Shown here: in pieces, positions 17,348 through 25,529 of the stretch
Numbering within the stretch: position 1 is the stretch's first letter
Layout: each line of letters opens with the position of its first letter
Assembly (NCBI RefSeq): GCF_007858275.1
Contig: NZ_VFEV01000046.1
Span: forward strand, 1-48,680
From: Pseudomonas proteolytica
GTDB taxonomy: Bacteria > Pseudomonadota > Gammaproteobacteria > Pseudomonadales > Pseudomonadaceae
DNA length: 48,680 bases
Direction: 5' to 3'
Position numbers and translations under genes: made by a program
The notes under the pieces: generated by a model
What the model was told of the DNA's origin: nothing
The model's database searches: none
The model's input: only the letters and a program-made list of their open reading frames with translations

Positions 17348-18532
17348 ATGTCTGACGCCGTTATTGTCTCCACCGCGCGTACCGCCCTGGGCAAATCCTA
17401 CCGGGGCGCCCTGAACAACACCCACAGCATCGACCTGGCCGGGCATGTGATCCAACAGGCCGTGGCCCGTGCCGGGATTGATCCAGGGCTGATTGAGGAT
17501 GTGATCCTCGGCGCGACGTTCCAGGAAGGCGCCCAGGGCAAGAACATGGCACGCCTGGCGGCCATCCGTGGCGGGTTGCCTACCACCACTGCGGGTTTGT
17601 CGATCAACCGTTTTTGCAGCTCGGGGCTGCAAGCCATCGCCCTCGCGGCACAACGTATCGTGTCGGAAAAAGTCCCGGCGATGATCGCTGGCGGCGTGGA
17701 ATCCATCAGCCTGCTGCAAAACGACAAACTCAATACCTATCGCAGTCAGAACCCATGGCTGCTGGAGCACAAACCCGAGCTTTACCTGTCGATGATTGAA
17801 ACCGCCGACATCGTTGCCCATCGCTACAACATCAGCCGCGAGGCCCAGGACGAATACGCCCTGCTCAGCCAGCAGCGCACCGCCGCGGCCCAGGCCGCCG
17901 GTTTGTTTGATGCCGAGATTGTCCCTTTCACCACGCACATGCTGGTCAAGGACAAACACAGCGGCGAGGTCAGCGAGCAGCCCGTCACCCTCACCCAAGA
18001 CGAATGCAACCGCCCCTCCACCACCCTGCAAAACCTGGCTCTGTTGGAGCCGGTGCGCGGAGCCGGGCAATTCATCACGGCGGGCAATGCCAGCCAATTG
18101 TCCGATGGGGCATCGGTGTGCCTGGTCATGGACAGCCTCTACGCCGAACGCAATAACCTCGAGCCGCTGGGGATTTTCCGGGGTTTTGCCGTGGCCGGTT
18201 GCGAGCCGGACGAAATGGGCATTGGCCCGGTCTATGCCATCCCGCGCCTGCTCAAGCGCAACGGGCTGAAGATCGACGATATCGACCTGTGGGAGCTCAA
18301 CGAGGCCTTCGCTTCGCAGGTGATCTACTGCCGGGAAAAGCTTGGCATTCCCTTGGAGAAGATGAATGTCAACGGCGGTTCCATCTCCATCGGCCACCCT
18401 TATGGCGTCACCGGCTCACGCCTGACCGGCCATGCCCTGATCGAAGGCAAACGGCGCGGCGCCAGATATGTGGTGGTGACCATGTGCATCGGCGGCGGGC
18501 AAGGCGCTGCCGGGTTGTTCGAGGTGGTCTGA
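17348..18532 (+). CDS. acetyl-CoA acyltransferase (thiolase), first copy
   Basis: 394-aa degradative thiolase that cleaves 3-oxoacyl-CoA to acetyl-CoA and a shortened acyl-CoA. The acyl-accepting Cys is in RFCSSGLQAIALAAQR (near residue 90), the catalytic His in SISIGHPYGVTGSRL, and the second Cys in VVVTMCIGGGQGAAG. The start is the ATG at 17348; a TTG just before it abuts the ligase stop. Transcribed with the CoA ligase. A REPIN follows the stop. Confidence 0.92.
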   Translation: MSDAVIVSTARTALGKSYRGALNNTHSIDLAGHVIQQAVARAGIDPGLIEDVILGATFQEGAQGKNMARLAAIRGGLPTTTAGLSINRFCSSGLQAIALAAQRIVSEKVPAMIAGGVESISLLQNDKLNTYRSQNPWLLEHKPELYLSMIETADIVAHRYNISREAQDEYALLSQQRTAAAQAAGLFDAEIVPFTTHMLVKDKHSGEVSEQPVTLTQDECNRPSTTLQNLALLEPVRGAGQFITAGNASQLSDGASVCLVMDSLYAERNNLEPLGIFRGFAVAGCEPDEMGIGPVYAIPRLLKRNGLKIDDIDLWELNEAFASQVIYCREKLGIPLEKMNVNGGSISIGHPYGVTGSRLTGHALIEGKRRGARYVVVTMCIGGGQGAAGLFEVV

Positions 18533-18561
18533 CGCAGAACCAGCGTGCGAAGCTGCATCTG

Positions 18562-18646
18562 TGTGGGAGCTTGCTCGCGAAAGCGGTGGGTCAGTCAGAA
18601 TCTATTTTTCTGACCCACCGCTTTCGCGGGCAAGCCCGCTCCCACA
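18562..18646. repeat. REPIN-like inverted repeat
   Basis: TGTGGGAGCTTGCTCGCGAA and the following AGCGGTGGGTCAG pair with CTGACCCACCGCT and TTCGCGGGCAAGCCCGCTCC across a short T-rich loop. The strong stem directly after the thiolase gene may also end its transcript. Confidence 0.85.
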
Positions 18647-18744
18647 GGGGATCTGTGCCAGGCGCAGAGTCTTTGCCCCCCCCCATCACATGGAGGAGCT
18701 GGCTTGCCTGGGATGACCATAGGTCTGAAACTGAAGACCTACCC

Positions 18745-18909
18745 TGTGGCGAGCGGGCTTGTCGGAACGCCGCATCGCCCGCGCTGGGCTGCGTAGCAGC
18801 CCCACTCCAGGCACCGCGGTTGTTTCAGGCATACCGAGCCGGCAGGTTTTGGGGCGACTCCGCCACCCAACGCGGGCGATGCGGCGTTCCGACAAGCCCG
18901 CTCGCCACA
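18745..18909. repeat. long inverted repeat, 39-base perfect arms
   Basis: Arms 18745-18783 and 18871-18909 are exact reverse complements (TGTGGCGAGCGGGCTTGTCG...), enclosing 87 bases that contain further REP fragments (GGGCTGCGTAGCAGCCCC). With the REPIN just before it, this fills the 404-base gap between the two convergent thiolase genes; no gene is seen in the gap. Confidence 0.85.
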
Positions 18910-18936
18910 ACAAGTCCGCATTTGCATGCGGTGGTT

Positions 18937-20139
18937 TCAGTCAAGCCGTTCGATCACGCAGGCAATGCCCTGGCCAATCCCGATGCATAGGCTCACCAAT
19001 GCGTAGCGCCCTTGTTGGCGCTCCAGGCTGCGCAAGGCGGTCAGGGCCAAGCGGGCACCGGAGGCGCCCAGCGGGTGGCCGATGGCGATGGCACCGCCCT
19101 GGGCATTCAAGCGTGGGTCGTCGAAGGCCAGGCCCAACTCCTTGGCGCACCCCAGTACCTGGGTGGCGAAGGCTTCGTTGATTTCAATCACGTCCATATC
19201 CGCCAGGCTCAGCCCGGCACGCGCCAAGACCTTGCGAATCGCCGGTACCGGCCCCAGGCCCATCACCCGTGGTGCGACCCCCGCGACCGCACCGGCCACG
19301 ATCCGTGCCCGTGGCTTGAGCCCGTGACGCTCACCGATAGCGCGGTTGCCCATAATCAGCGCCGCCGCGCCATCGTTGATCCCCGAGGCATTACCTGCCG
19401 TGACCACGCCGCCCTCGAACAGCGCCCCCAGACGGGCCAGCGCGGGTTCATCGGTGCTCGGCCGTGGATGCTCATCAGCGACCACCGCCTTGGGCGGCAA
19501 CTTGCGCCCCTGGGGCACCAGGACCTGCAGCAGTTCCTCCTCGTAAAAACCCTCGGCCAGCGCCTTGGCATACAACGCCTGGCTGCGCGCCGCGAACGCA
19601 TCACTGTCGCCACGGCTGATACCCAGATCGTGCGCAATGTTATCGGCGGTCTGCGGCATGCTGTCGGCGCCGAATTCAGCCTCGATCCGCGGGTTGGGAA
19701 AACGTGCACCGATACTGCTGTCAAAAACCTGGAACGCCCGGGAGAAGGCCGCCTCGCTCTTGCCGACAACAAACGGCGCACGGCTCATGCTCTCGGTGCC
19801 GCCGGCGATAAACAGCTGGCCTTCATCGCACCGGATCATCCGATTCACATCCAGCACCGCCGCCAGCCCCGAGCCGCACAAGCGGTTGACCGTCAAGCCA
19901 CCGGTGGTCAATGGCAAACCCGCGAGCAAGGCCGCATTGCGGGCGACGTTGCGCGCATCTTCACCGGCCTGGCAGGCACAGCCCGCCACGACGTCTTCGT
20001 AGTCCTCGGCAGCGAACGGGCTACGCGCCACCAGGGCGCGGATGACCTCACCCAGCAAGTCATCGGGGCGCACGCTGGCCAAGGCGCCGGCGCTGCGGCC
20101 AAAAGGTGTACGCAGGCCATCATAGATATAAGCAGACAT
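18937..20139 (-). CDS. acetyl-CoA acyltransferase (thiolase), PcaF/PaaJ-like
   Basis: 400-aa thiolase. The length and N-terminus (MSAYIYDGLRTPFGRSAGAL) are typical of beta-ketoadipyl-CoA thiolases (PcaF, PaaJ). The active Cys is in RLCGSGLAAVLDVNRM, the His in AIAIGHPLGASGARL, and the second Cys in VSLCIGIGQGIAC. Only 2 bases separate its start from the stop of the 3-hydroxyacyl-CoA dehydrogenase, so the two form one operon. The pairing with a PaaH-like enzyme suggests that 3-hydroxy/3-oxo dicarboxyl-CoA intermediates are possible, but ordinary fatty acyl substrates cannot be excluded. Confidence 0.92.
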   Translation of the reverse strand: MSAYIYDGLRTPFGRSAGALASVRPDDLLGEVIRALVARSPFAAEDYEDVVAGCACQAGEDARNVARNAALLAGLPLTTGGLTVNRLCGSGLAAVLDVNRMIRCDEGQLFIAGGTESMSRAPFVVGKSEAAFSRAFQVFDSSIGARFPNPRIEAEFGADSMPQTADNIAHDLGISRGDSDAFAARSQALYAKALAEGFYEEELLQVLVPQGRKLPPKAVVADEHPRPSTDEPALARLGALFEGGVVTAGNASGINDGAAALIMGNRAIGERHGLKPRARIVAGAVAGVAPRVMGLGPVPAIRKVLARAGLSLADMDVIEINEAFATQVLGCAKELGLAFDDPRLNAQGGAIAIGHPLGASGARLALTALRSLERQQGRYALVSLCIGIGQGIACVIERLD

Positions 20140-20141
20140 GG

Positions 20142-21674
20142 TTATTGCTCCTGCACGGCAGAGGGTTGATCGGGAGTTTGCAGGCTCAGGCCCAACTGGA
20201 CCCGGCGACGCAGCCAGGGGCTGGGACGGTAGCGCGGCTCCTCATAGCAGCCTTGAATGCCACGCAGCACGGCGAGGATTTTGTCGGCGCCATAGAACTC
20301 GGCGAAGGCCAGTGGGCCGCGCGGATAACCCAGCGCCAGCATCACCGCGCGGTCGAGGGTGGCCGGGGTGGCGATGCCGCGCTGGACGATTTCCGCTCCC
20401 AGGTTGGCCACGCTTGCCACTACCCGCTGGATGATGAAACCGGGTGAGTCATTGATCACTTCCACCGGTACCCCGTTGCTGCCCAAGGCCTGAACCGCCT
20501 GGGCTTCGAATGCCGGGTCCAGCGCAGGCTGGCGCATCAACACCAGGCGTTTGGAGAAGTCGCAGAAGGTGTCCAGGGCCAGGGTGCGCTCGGCGGGCAA
20601 CCCCTGGCGCGCGATCACGCTGCTGGCATCTTCCCCCAGCGGGGTGATCAGGCAGATCGCATTGGCCGAGGGTTGAGCGGCCTCTTCGAGCATCGCCCCA
20701 CCGGCGCCGAGCAAGGCTGCCACTTCACCCCTCACCTGCGCATCCTGGCTGTCGAGCCAGAAGCTGCGGTCAACCGACACATGCGCGCGTTGGGGCTGCG
20801 GCGAACGCAGTTGCTGACCATCGACATAGCGGTAAAAGCCCTGCCCATCACTCTTGCGCCCCAGCAAACCTGCGGCCACCCGCTGGGCCGCCAGGTAAGA
20901 CGGGGTATAACGCGGATCACCATAAAACTGCGCGTAGATCGACTCCATCACGCCATGGGAGATGTCCAGGCCGGTGAGGTCAAAAAGCTCGAACGGCCCC
21001 ATGCGAAACCCCGGGCCATCGCGCAAGATGCGGTCGATCTGCTCGAAATCGGCAATGTTCTCGCCAAGGATACGCAACGCTTCAGTGCCATAGGCACGAC
21101 CGGCATGGTTGACCAGAAAGCCCGGCGTGTCTGGGGTCTGAGCCGCAAAGTGACCAGCCGCCTCGGCCAGCGCACACAGGCGCTCCACCACCTGCACCTG
21201 GGTACGTTCGCCGCGCACTACCTCGACGATCTTCATCAGCGGTACGGGGTTAAAGAAGTGAAAACCGGCAACCCGCTCGGGGTGCTGGCATCCGCTGGCG
21301 ATCTGCGTGACGGACAGCGACGACGTGTTGGTAGCCAATACCGCGCTCGGCGCAACGATGGCTTCCAACTGGCGAAACAGCCCTTGCTTGGCCTCCAGAT
21401 TCTCGACGATGGCTTCGATCAACAGATCGCAACCGGCCAAGGCTTCCAGGCTGGCAGCAGGCTGCATGCGCGCCAGCGTCTGCGCCAACTGCTCGGGGCT
21501 GAGCTTGCCCTTGGCCACCTGGCGCTCCAACAGGTCTTTGTTAAAGCTCAGCGCCTGTTCGACCGCTTCAGGGCGCACGTCATACAGCAGCACCTCACAG
21601 CCTGACGTCGCAAACACTTGAACAATGCCACGGCCCATGGCGCCGCTGCCAATCACACCGATACGTGAAAACAT
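20142..21674 (-). CDS. 3-hydroxyacyl-CoA dehydrogenase, PaaH-like
   Basis: 510 aa, the size of 3-hydroxyadipyl-CoA dehydrogenase (PaaH) and larger than single-domain 3-hydroxybutyryl-CoA dehydrogenases because of a second C-terminal domain (~residues 390-480, with NDSPGFIIQRVVASVANLGA). The NAD motif IGVIGSGAMGRGIVQVF lies at residue ~4, and the catalytic His region is AGFHFFNPVPLMKIVEVVRG near 140. It is preceded by GGAG before the ATG at 21674 and by an IclR-type palindrome at 21692-21708. First gene of a two-gene operon with the PcaF-like thiolase. Confidence 0.9.
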   Translation of the reverse strand: MFSRIGVIGSGAMGRGIVQVFATSGCEVLLYDVRPEAVEQALSFNKDLLERQVAKGKLSPEQLAQTLARMQPAASLEALAGCDLLIEAIVENLEAKQGLFRQLEAIVAPSAVLATNTSSLSVTQIASGCQHPERVAGFHFFNPVPLMKIVEVVRGERTQVQVVERLCALAEAAGHFAAQTPDTPGFLVNHAGRAYGTEALRILGENIADFEQIDRILRDGPGFRMGPFELFDLTGLDISHGVMESIYAQFYGDPRYTPSYLAAQRVAAGLLGRKSDGQGFYRYVDGQQLRSPQPQRAHVSVDRSFWLDSQDAQVRGEVAALLGAGGAMLEEAAQPSANAICLITPLGEDASSVIARQGLPAERTLALDTFCDFSKRLVLMRQPALDPAFEAQAVQALGSNGVPVEVINDSPGFIIQRVVASVANLGAEIVQRGIATPATLDRAVMLALGYPRGPLAFAEFYGADKILAVLRGIQGCYEEPRYRPSPWLRRRVQLGLSLQTPDQPSAVQEQ

Positions 21675-21691
21675 GGTTTCTCCGATTTTAT

Positions 21692-21708
21692 GTTTCGCTG
21701 TGCAGAAC
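21692..21708. promoter_or_regulatory. IclR-type palindrome, site B
   Basis: GTTTCGCTGTGCAGAAC, 18 bases before the PaaH-like start (minus strand). It matches the reverse complement of site A at 15 of 17 positions. Close to the start codon, which suits repression. Confidence 0.6.
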
Positions 21709-21764
21709 CTAATTCCGTATTGACTAGAATACTAATTATTGTCAGGCTCAACTTCAATCTAAAA

Positions 21765-21781
21765 AAGGCTCTTTGCGGAAC
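21765..21781. promoter_or_regulatory. IclR-type half-site, site C
   Basis: Only the right half is conserved (TTTGCGGAAC). It lies 54 bases before the thioesterase start at 21835 and about 60 bases from site B. Together B and C span the divergent promoter region. An AT-rich dyad (AATTCCGTATT / AGAATACTAATT, 21710-21736) lies between them. Confidence 0.45.
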
Positions 21782-21834
21782 ATACCGTGCATAGCAAGTG
21801 CCGCCGTTCACCCATAACAAAAAGAGAACACACC

Positions 21835-22263
21835 ATGACCGTCTCACCACCCGCCGACCTGCAAGGCCTGTTCAGTGGATTCGCCGCGTACCTGGGCCTT
21901 GATCTGGTTGAATACGGCCAGGCGCAAACCGTCATCGCGCTGCAGGTGCGCCCCGAGCATCTCAACCAGGCCGGCAACCTGCACGGCGGTGTGATTGCCG
22001 CCATGGCCGACGCGGCGCTGGGCATGTGCGGCACCTGGAACATCGACCCGGACCTGTGGCGCTTGTCCCTGACCCTGTCACTGAACATCAACTACATGGC
22101 TCCCGCCCCCGCAGGCAGTCGGGTTCGGGTCGTCGCCCGGGTCCGGGGCGGCGGGCCGAAAATCTACATGGCCGCGTGTGATGTGCTCGATGCCGAGGAC
22201 CACCTGTTGGCCAGCGCCGAAGGTGTGTTCAAGCGTAGCCGCCTGCGCCGCCTGCCCGCGTGA
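21835..22263 (+). CDS. PaaI-family hotdog thioesterase
   Basis: 142-aa acyl-CoA thioesterase of the PaaI/YdiI type. The active-site motif NLHGGVIAAMADAALGMCG lies near residue 48. Such enzymes release CoA from dead-end aryl- or acyl-CoA intermediates. The ATG at 21835 follows AAAAAGAGAA; the longer frame from 21787 is not needed. The last four bases (GTGA) overlap the GTG start of the downstream membrane-protein gene, indicating translational coupling. Divergent from the PaaH-like operon. Confidence 0.88.
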   Translation: MTVSPPADLQGLFSGFAAYLGLDLVEYGQAQTVIALQVRPEHLNQAGNLHGGVIAAMADAALGMCGTWNIDPDLWRLSLTLSLNINYMAPAPAGSRVRVVARVRGGGPKIYMAACDVLDAEDHLLASAEGVFKRSRLRRLPA

Positions 22264-23591
22264 AGCTGACACGCCTGCTGCCACTGGCCCTGCTCTGCGA
22301 ACTGGTTGCCCTGGGCACGCGTACCAGTGCGTTCAGCCTGATCGCGGCGCTGCTGTTCGGGTTGTTTTTTATCCGCCACTGGCAGTCGCTCATGCCCTAC
22401 CCTCGGCGCCTGGGCCTGGCGACGCTGGTGTTGCTCGCGATCTGGCTGCTCAAGGCCCCGCTGGATCTGCCCGCCGTCCAGCGCATGAGCAGCGCTGGCG
22501 CCTATTACGCAGCGTTCATTGGTGGATTGGGGCTGATGGGCTGCCTGGTCAAGCGCCTGCCGGCACTGCGGGAGGTGCATCGTTTTCTGTTGCGTGGACC
22601 ACGTTCGCTGCTCTATCCGCGCTATCTGCTGGCCGCATTGGGACTGGGGTCAATCCTCAGTTTCGGCATGCTCAACCTGATGTGCTCGACCCTGCACAGC
22701 TACCTGCAGCCGTTTGCGCCGGATCATCCGGGCCGGCGTGATGGCCAGCGCGGCGTGCTGACCGCTGCCATTCGCGGTTTTGCCCTGGTGCCGTTGGTTG
22801 CGCCGACCAGTATTGTCGTGGCGATCATCACCCGTGAAGTGCCGAGCCTGGCCTGGGCCGACCTGCTGCCTTACGGGGTGATCGCCACGGTGCTGCTCAT
22901 GCTCATTGGCGCACGCACGGAAAACCGCCACTTGCAGACCCTGGTCGACGAATCACCCGAAATCCCCGCCGCGTCTCTCAACCCGCTGGCGCTCGGCACC
23001 GCCGTGGGCATTGGTGCGATTGTGGCGCTGGCCAGCCTGAGTTGGCTGAACATCACCCAGGCATCGCTGATGGTGGTGCCGCTACTGGTCAGCGGCTGGC
23101 TGTTCCTCGAAAGCCCGCGCAAGGCCTACGACGAATTGGCCGAGCATCTGGCCGGCATGCGTAATGAGATTTTTATATTTGGCTGTTCGGCGCTGTTCGG
23201 TGCGCTGTTCAATCAACTGGTTTCCCTGGAGCAGGTGGTGCCGTTGCTCGGTGGCTCCTCTCAGGTTTTCTGGGTGCAATGCATGGCGTTGCTGGGCGTG
23301 GTGGGGCTCGCCCTGGTCGGTATTGCGCCGATTATCACCCTGAGCATTTGTGCCGGCTTGCTGGCCCAATTGCAGGTGGCCGGCATCAACCCATTGGGGC
23401 CTGCCGTCAGCCTGGTCTGCGCGTTTTCCCTGGCGATGCTGCTCTCGCCCTTTGGGCCTGCGGTGCTGATCCTGGCGCGCACGGCTGGCACCTCGGCGTG
23501 GACGATTGTCCTCACCTGGAATGGCCGTTTCGCGCTGATCGCCATTCCGGTGTTGCTGGCCCTGTCGTGGGTCGTGCAATGGTTCCACTAG
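22260..23591 (+). CDS. multi-pass membrane protein of unknown function
   Basis: 443 aa with about eleven hydrophobic segments spread over the whole length and a mid-protein polar loop (TENRHLQTLVDESPEIPAAS, residues ~220-240). No signature that I can place securely. The overall pattern, with two similar halves and re-entrant-like segments such as LLSPFGPAVLILARTAGT near the C-terminus, resembles secondary transporters of the ion-transporter/TRAP-large-subunit kind; this is a guess. Starts with GTG in a GTGA overlap with the thioesterase, and precedes the iclR gene. It may move the pathway's substrate or a product released by the thioesterase. Confidence 0.75.
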   Translation: MKLTRLLPLALLCELVALGTRTSAFSLIAALLFGLFFIRHWQSLMPYPRRLGLATLVLLAIWLLKAPLDLPAVQRMSSAGAYYAAFIGGLGLMGCLVKRLPALREVHRFLLRGPRSLLYPRYLLAALGLGSILSFGMLNLMCSTLHSYLQPFAPDHPGRRDGQRGVLTAAIRGFALVPLVAPTSIVVAIITREVPSLAWADLLPYGVIATVLLMLIGARTENRHLQTLVDESPEIPAASLNPLALGTAVGIGAIVALASLSWLNITQASLMVVPLLVSGWLFLESPRKAYDELAEHLAGMRNEIFIFGCSALFGALFNQLVSLEQVVPLLGGSSQVFWVQCMALLGVVGLALVGIAPIITLSICAGLLAQLQVAGINPLGPAVSLVCAFSLAMLLSPFGPAVLILARTAGTSAWTIVLTWNGRFALIAIPVLLALSWVVQWFH

Positions 23592-23617
23592 CGGAACAGG
23601 ATTCCGCTATGCTGCCA
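23582..23617. promoter_or_regulatory. IclR-type operator cluster, site D
   Basis: TAGCGGAA-CAGGA-TTCCGCTA (23589-23609) is a perfect 8-base dyad, and GTTCCAC-TA-GCGGAAC (23582-23597) overlaps it. So three TTCCGC/GCGGAA half-sites occur in about 30 bases, 120-150 bases before the iclR start and over the stop codon of the membrane-protein gene. Suggests autoregulation. Confidence 0.6.
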
Positions 23618-23730
23618 CTTTGCGCGACTATATAAGTCGTTGCATTGAAATCGCGACGGTTACTGCCCACACTGCCGGGCATTATCGACTAACCTCTTCC
23701 ACTGCCTGTCCGCTGCCCACACGAGCCTCC

Positions 23731-24519
23731 ATGACTGAAGAAATCGAAACGCCCGAGAACGAACCCAAGGACCGGAAATTCGTCGAAGCCCTGAGTCGCG
23801 GTCTCGAAGTGCTGCGCGCGTTCACCCACGGCAACGTCACCCGTGGCAACCAGGACATTGCGCGGATTACCGGCCTGCCCAAGCCCACGGTTTCGCGCCT
23901 GACCTACACCCTGACGCAGCTTGGCTACCTGAGCTACAACCAGGACGTGGAAAAGTACCAACTGGACTCGGGGGTGCTGGCCCTGGGTTACGCCTACGTC
24001 AACAACCTGCGGGTGCGCCAGTTGGGCAAGCCGCTGATGGACGAGTTCGCACGGCGCACCAACACCACCGTTGGCCTCACCTGCCGCGACCGCCTGTCGA
24101 TGATCTACGTGGAAAGCTGCCGCCCACCCGACGTCGCCAGCCTGCGTATGGAAGCCGGTGTGCGCCTGCCGTTGAGCACCACTGCCGCAGGTCGCGCCTA
24201 CCTGGCCGCCACGCCGGAAAACGAGCGGGCGCATCTGATCGGCGAAATAGCCAAGAAAGCCGGTGACGAATGGCCGGCCCTGGAAATCTCGTTGAACGAG
24301 TCGTTCCGCGAGTATGAAGAGTTCGGTTTTTGCCTGTCCCTCGGCGAGTGGGACCGCAACGTCAACGCCGCAGGCGTTCCGCTGCGCCTGGCCGACGGCA
24401 GCATCATGGCCCTGACCTGTGGCGCGCCGAAGTTCCAGCTGCCTACCGACACCCTGCAAAGCTCCCTGGCGCATCAACTGGTGATGCTGGCCAGGGACAT
24501 CGAAAGCCTGGGCGCCTGA
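23731..24519 (+). CDS. IclR-family transcriptional regulator
   Basis: 262 aa. The N-terminal winged helix-turn-helix includes FVEALSRGLEVLRAFTHGN and DIARITGLPKPTVSRLTYTL (residues ~50-70). The C-terminal effector domain includes VGLTCRDRLSMIYVESCRPP and ends with AGVPLRLADGSIMALTCGAP. It is the only IclR member in the window and sits at the centre of the catabolic island, where GTTCCGC/GCGGAAC palindromes precede every operon, so it is the inferred regulator of all of them. IclR proteins of this subgroup sense aromatic or dicarboxylic acids; the ligand is unknown. Start at 23731 (MTEEIETPE); longer frame from 23620 rejected. Confidence 0.92.
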   Translation: MTEEIETPENEPKDRKFVEALSRGLEVLRAFTHGNVTRGNQDIARITGLPKPTVSRLTYTLTQLGYLSYNQDVEKYQLDSGVLALGYAYVNNLRVRQLGKPLMDEFARRTNTTVGLTCRDRLSMIYVESCRPPDVASLRMEAGVRLPLSTTAAGRAYLAATPENERAHLIGEIAKKAGDEWPALEISLNESFREYEEFGFCLSLGEWDRNVNAAGVPLRLADGSIMALTCGAPKFQLPTDTLQSSLAHQLVMLARDIESLGA

Positions 24520-24527
24520 TCGCCATT

Positions 24528-24565
24528 GCTCATGCAGGCGCGCAACTGATCGCGCCTGCATGAGC
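24528..24565. terminator. hairpin between convergent iclR and etfA
   Basis: A perfect 15-base stem, GCTCATGCAGGCGCG / CGCGCCTGCATGAGC, with an 8-base loop, lies in the 49-base gap between the two convergent genes. There is no T-run on either side, so termination may be inefficient or factor-assisted. Confidence 0.6.
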
Positions 24566-24568
24566 CAT

Positions 24569-25513
24569 CTACAGGCTAGCGCTCAACTCGGGAACCGCCT
24601 CGAACAAGTCCGCCACCAGGCCGTAATCAGCCACCTGGAAGATCGGTGCTTCTTCGTCCTTGTTGATCGCAACGATCACTTTGGAATCCTTCATACCGGC
24701 CAAATGCTGGATCGCGCCGGAGATGCCGACGGCGATGTAAAGCTGTGGCGCCACGATCTTGCCGGTCTGGCCGACCTGCATATCGTTGGGTACGAAGCCT
24801 GCGTCGACCGCCGCGCGCGAAGCGCCGACTGCCGCGCCCAGCTTGTCGGCCAGGGCGTACAGGTGCTTGAAGTTGTCACCGTTCTGCATGCCACGTCCGC
24901 CGGAAACGACGATCTTGGCAGCGGTCAGCTCAGGACGGTCGGACTTGGCCAGTTCTTCGCCAACAAAGCTGGAAGTGCCAGCATCGTGGGCAGCAGCAAC
25001 TGCTTCAACGGCAGCCGAACCACCTTCGGCGGCAACTGGGTCGAAACCGGTAGCACGCACGGTGATGACTTTGACGGCAGCAGTCGATTGCACGGTGGCA
25101 ATGGCGTTACCGGCGTAGATCGGGCGCTTGAAGGTGTCGGCGCTTTCGACCGAAACGATCTCGGAGATCTGGTCAACGTCCAACTGCGCAGCAACGCGTG
25201 GCAGGATGTTTTTGCCGTTGGAAGTGGCGGCAGCCAGGATGTGGCTGTAGCCAGAGCCTCCCGCCTCTAAACCAAGAGCAGCAATCAGAGGGGCAACGTT
25301 TTCCGGCAACTGGTGCGCGTAGGCAGCGTTATCGGCCAGCAGTACTTTGCTCACGCCCGCGACTTTTGCTGCGGCTTCAGCCACGGCGCCAGCGCCTTGA
25401 CCAGCGACCAGTACGTGGATGTCGCCACCGATTTTGGCGGCAGCAGCAACGGTGTTCAGGGTGGCCGGGGCCAGCACCTTGTTGTCGTGTTCGGCGATTA
25501 CCAAGATAGTCAT
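24569..25513 (-). CDS. etfA: electron transfer flavoprotein, alpha subunit
   Basis: 314-aa FAD-carrying subunit (FixB type) of the soluble ETF heterodimer that takes electrons from acyl-CoA dehydrogenases and passes them to ETF:quinone oxidoreductase. The C-terminal FAD domain shows VVSGGRGMQNGDNFKHLYAL, GASRAAVDAGFVPNDMQVGQ and IAVGISGAIQHLAGMKDS. The last genes of the operon are etfB-etfA, with 16 bases between them. No ETF:quinone oxidoreductase is beside them; Pseudomonas usually has a housekeeping etfBA next to that gene elsewhere, so this is probably a dedicated second copy. Confidence 0.94.
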   Translation of the reverse strand: MTILVIAEHDNKVLAPATLNTVAAAAKIGGDIHVLVAGQGAGAVAEAAAKVAGVSKVLLADNAAYAHQLPENVAPLIAALGLEAGGSGYSHILAAATSNGKNILPRVAAQLDVDQISEIVSVESADTFKRPIYAGNAIATVQSTAAVKVITVRATGFDPVAAEGGSAAVEAVAAAHDAGTSSFVGEELAKSDRPELTAAKIVVSGGRGMQNGDNFKHLYALADKLGAAVGASRAAVDAGFVPNDMQVGQTGKIVAPQLYIAVGISGAIQHLAGMKDSKVIVAINKDEEAPIFQVADYGLVADLFEAVPELSASL

Positions 25514-25529
25514 GATCAGGCTCTCCAAT

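Noticed and set aside
16937..18397. Open frame of 486 aa on the minus strand
   Set aside because: Antisense shadow of the CoA ligase end and the first thiolase.
15659..21674. Possible phenylacetate (paa) pathway because of PaaH-, PaaJ-, PaaG- and PaaI-like proteins
   Set aside because: The defining ring-epoxidase genes (paaABCDE), paaZ and a paaK-type ligase are absent; the ligase here is of another type.
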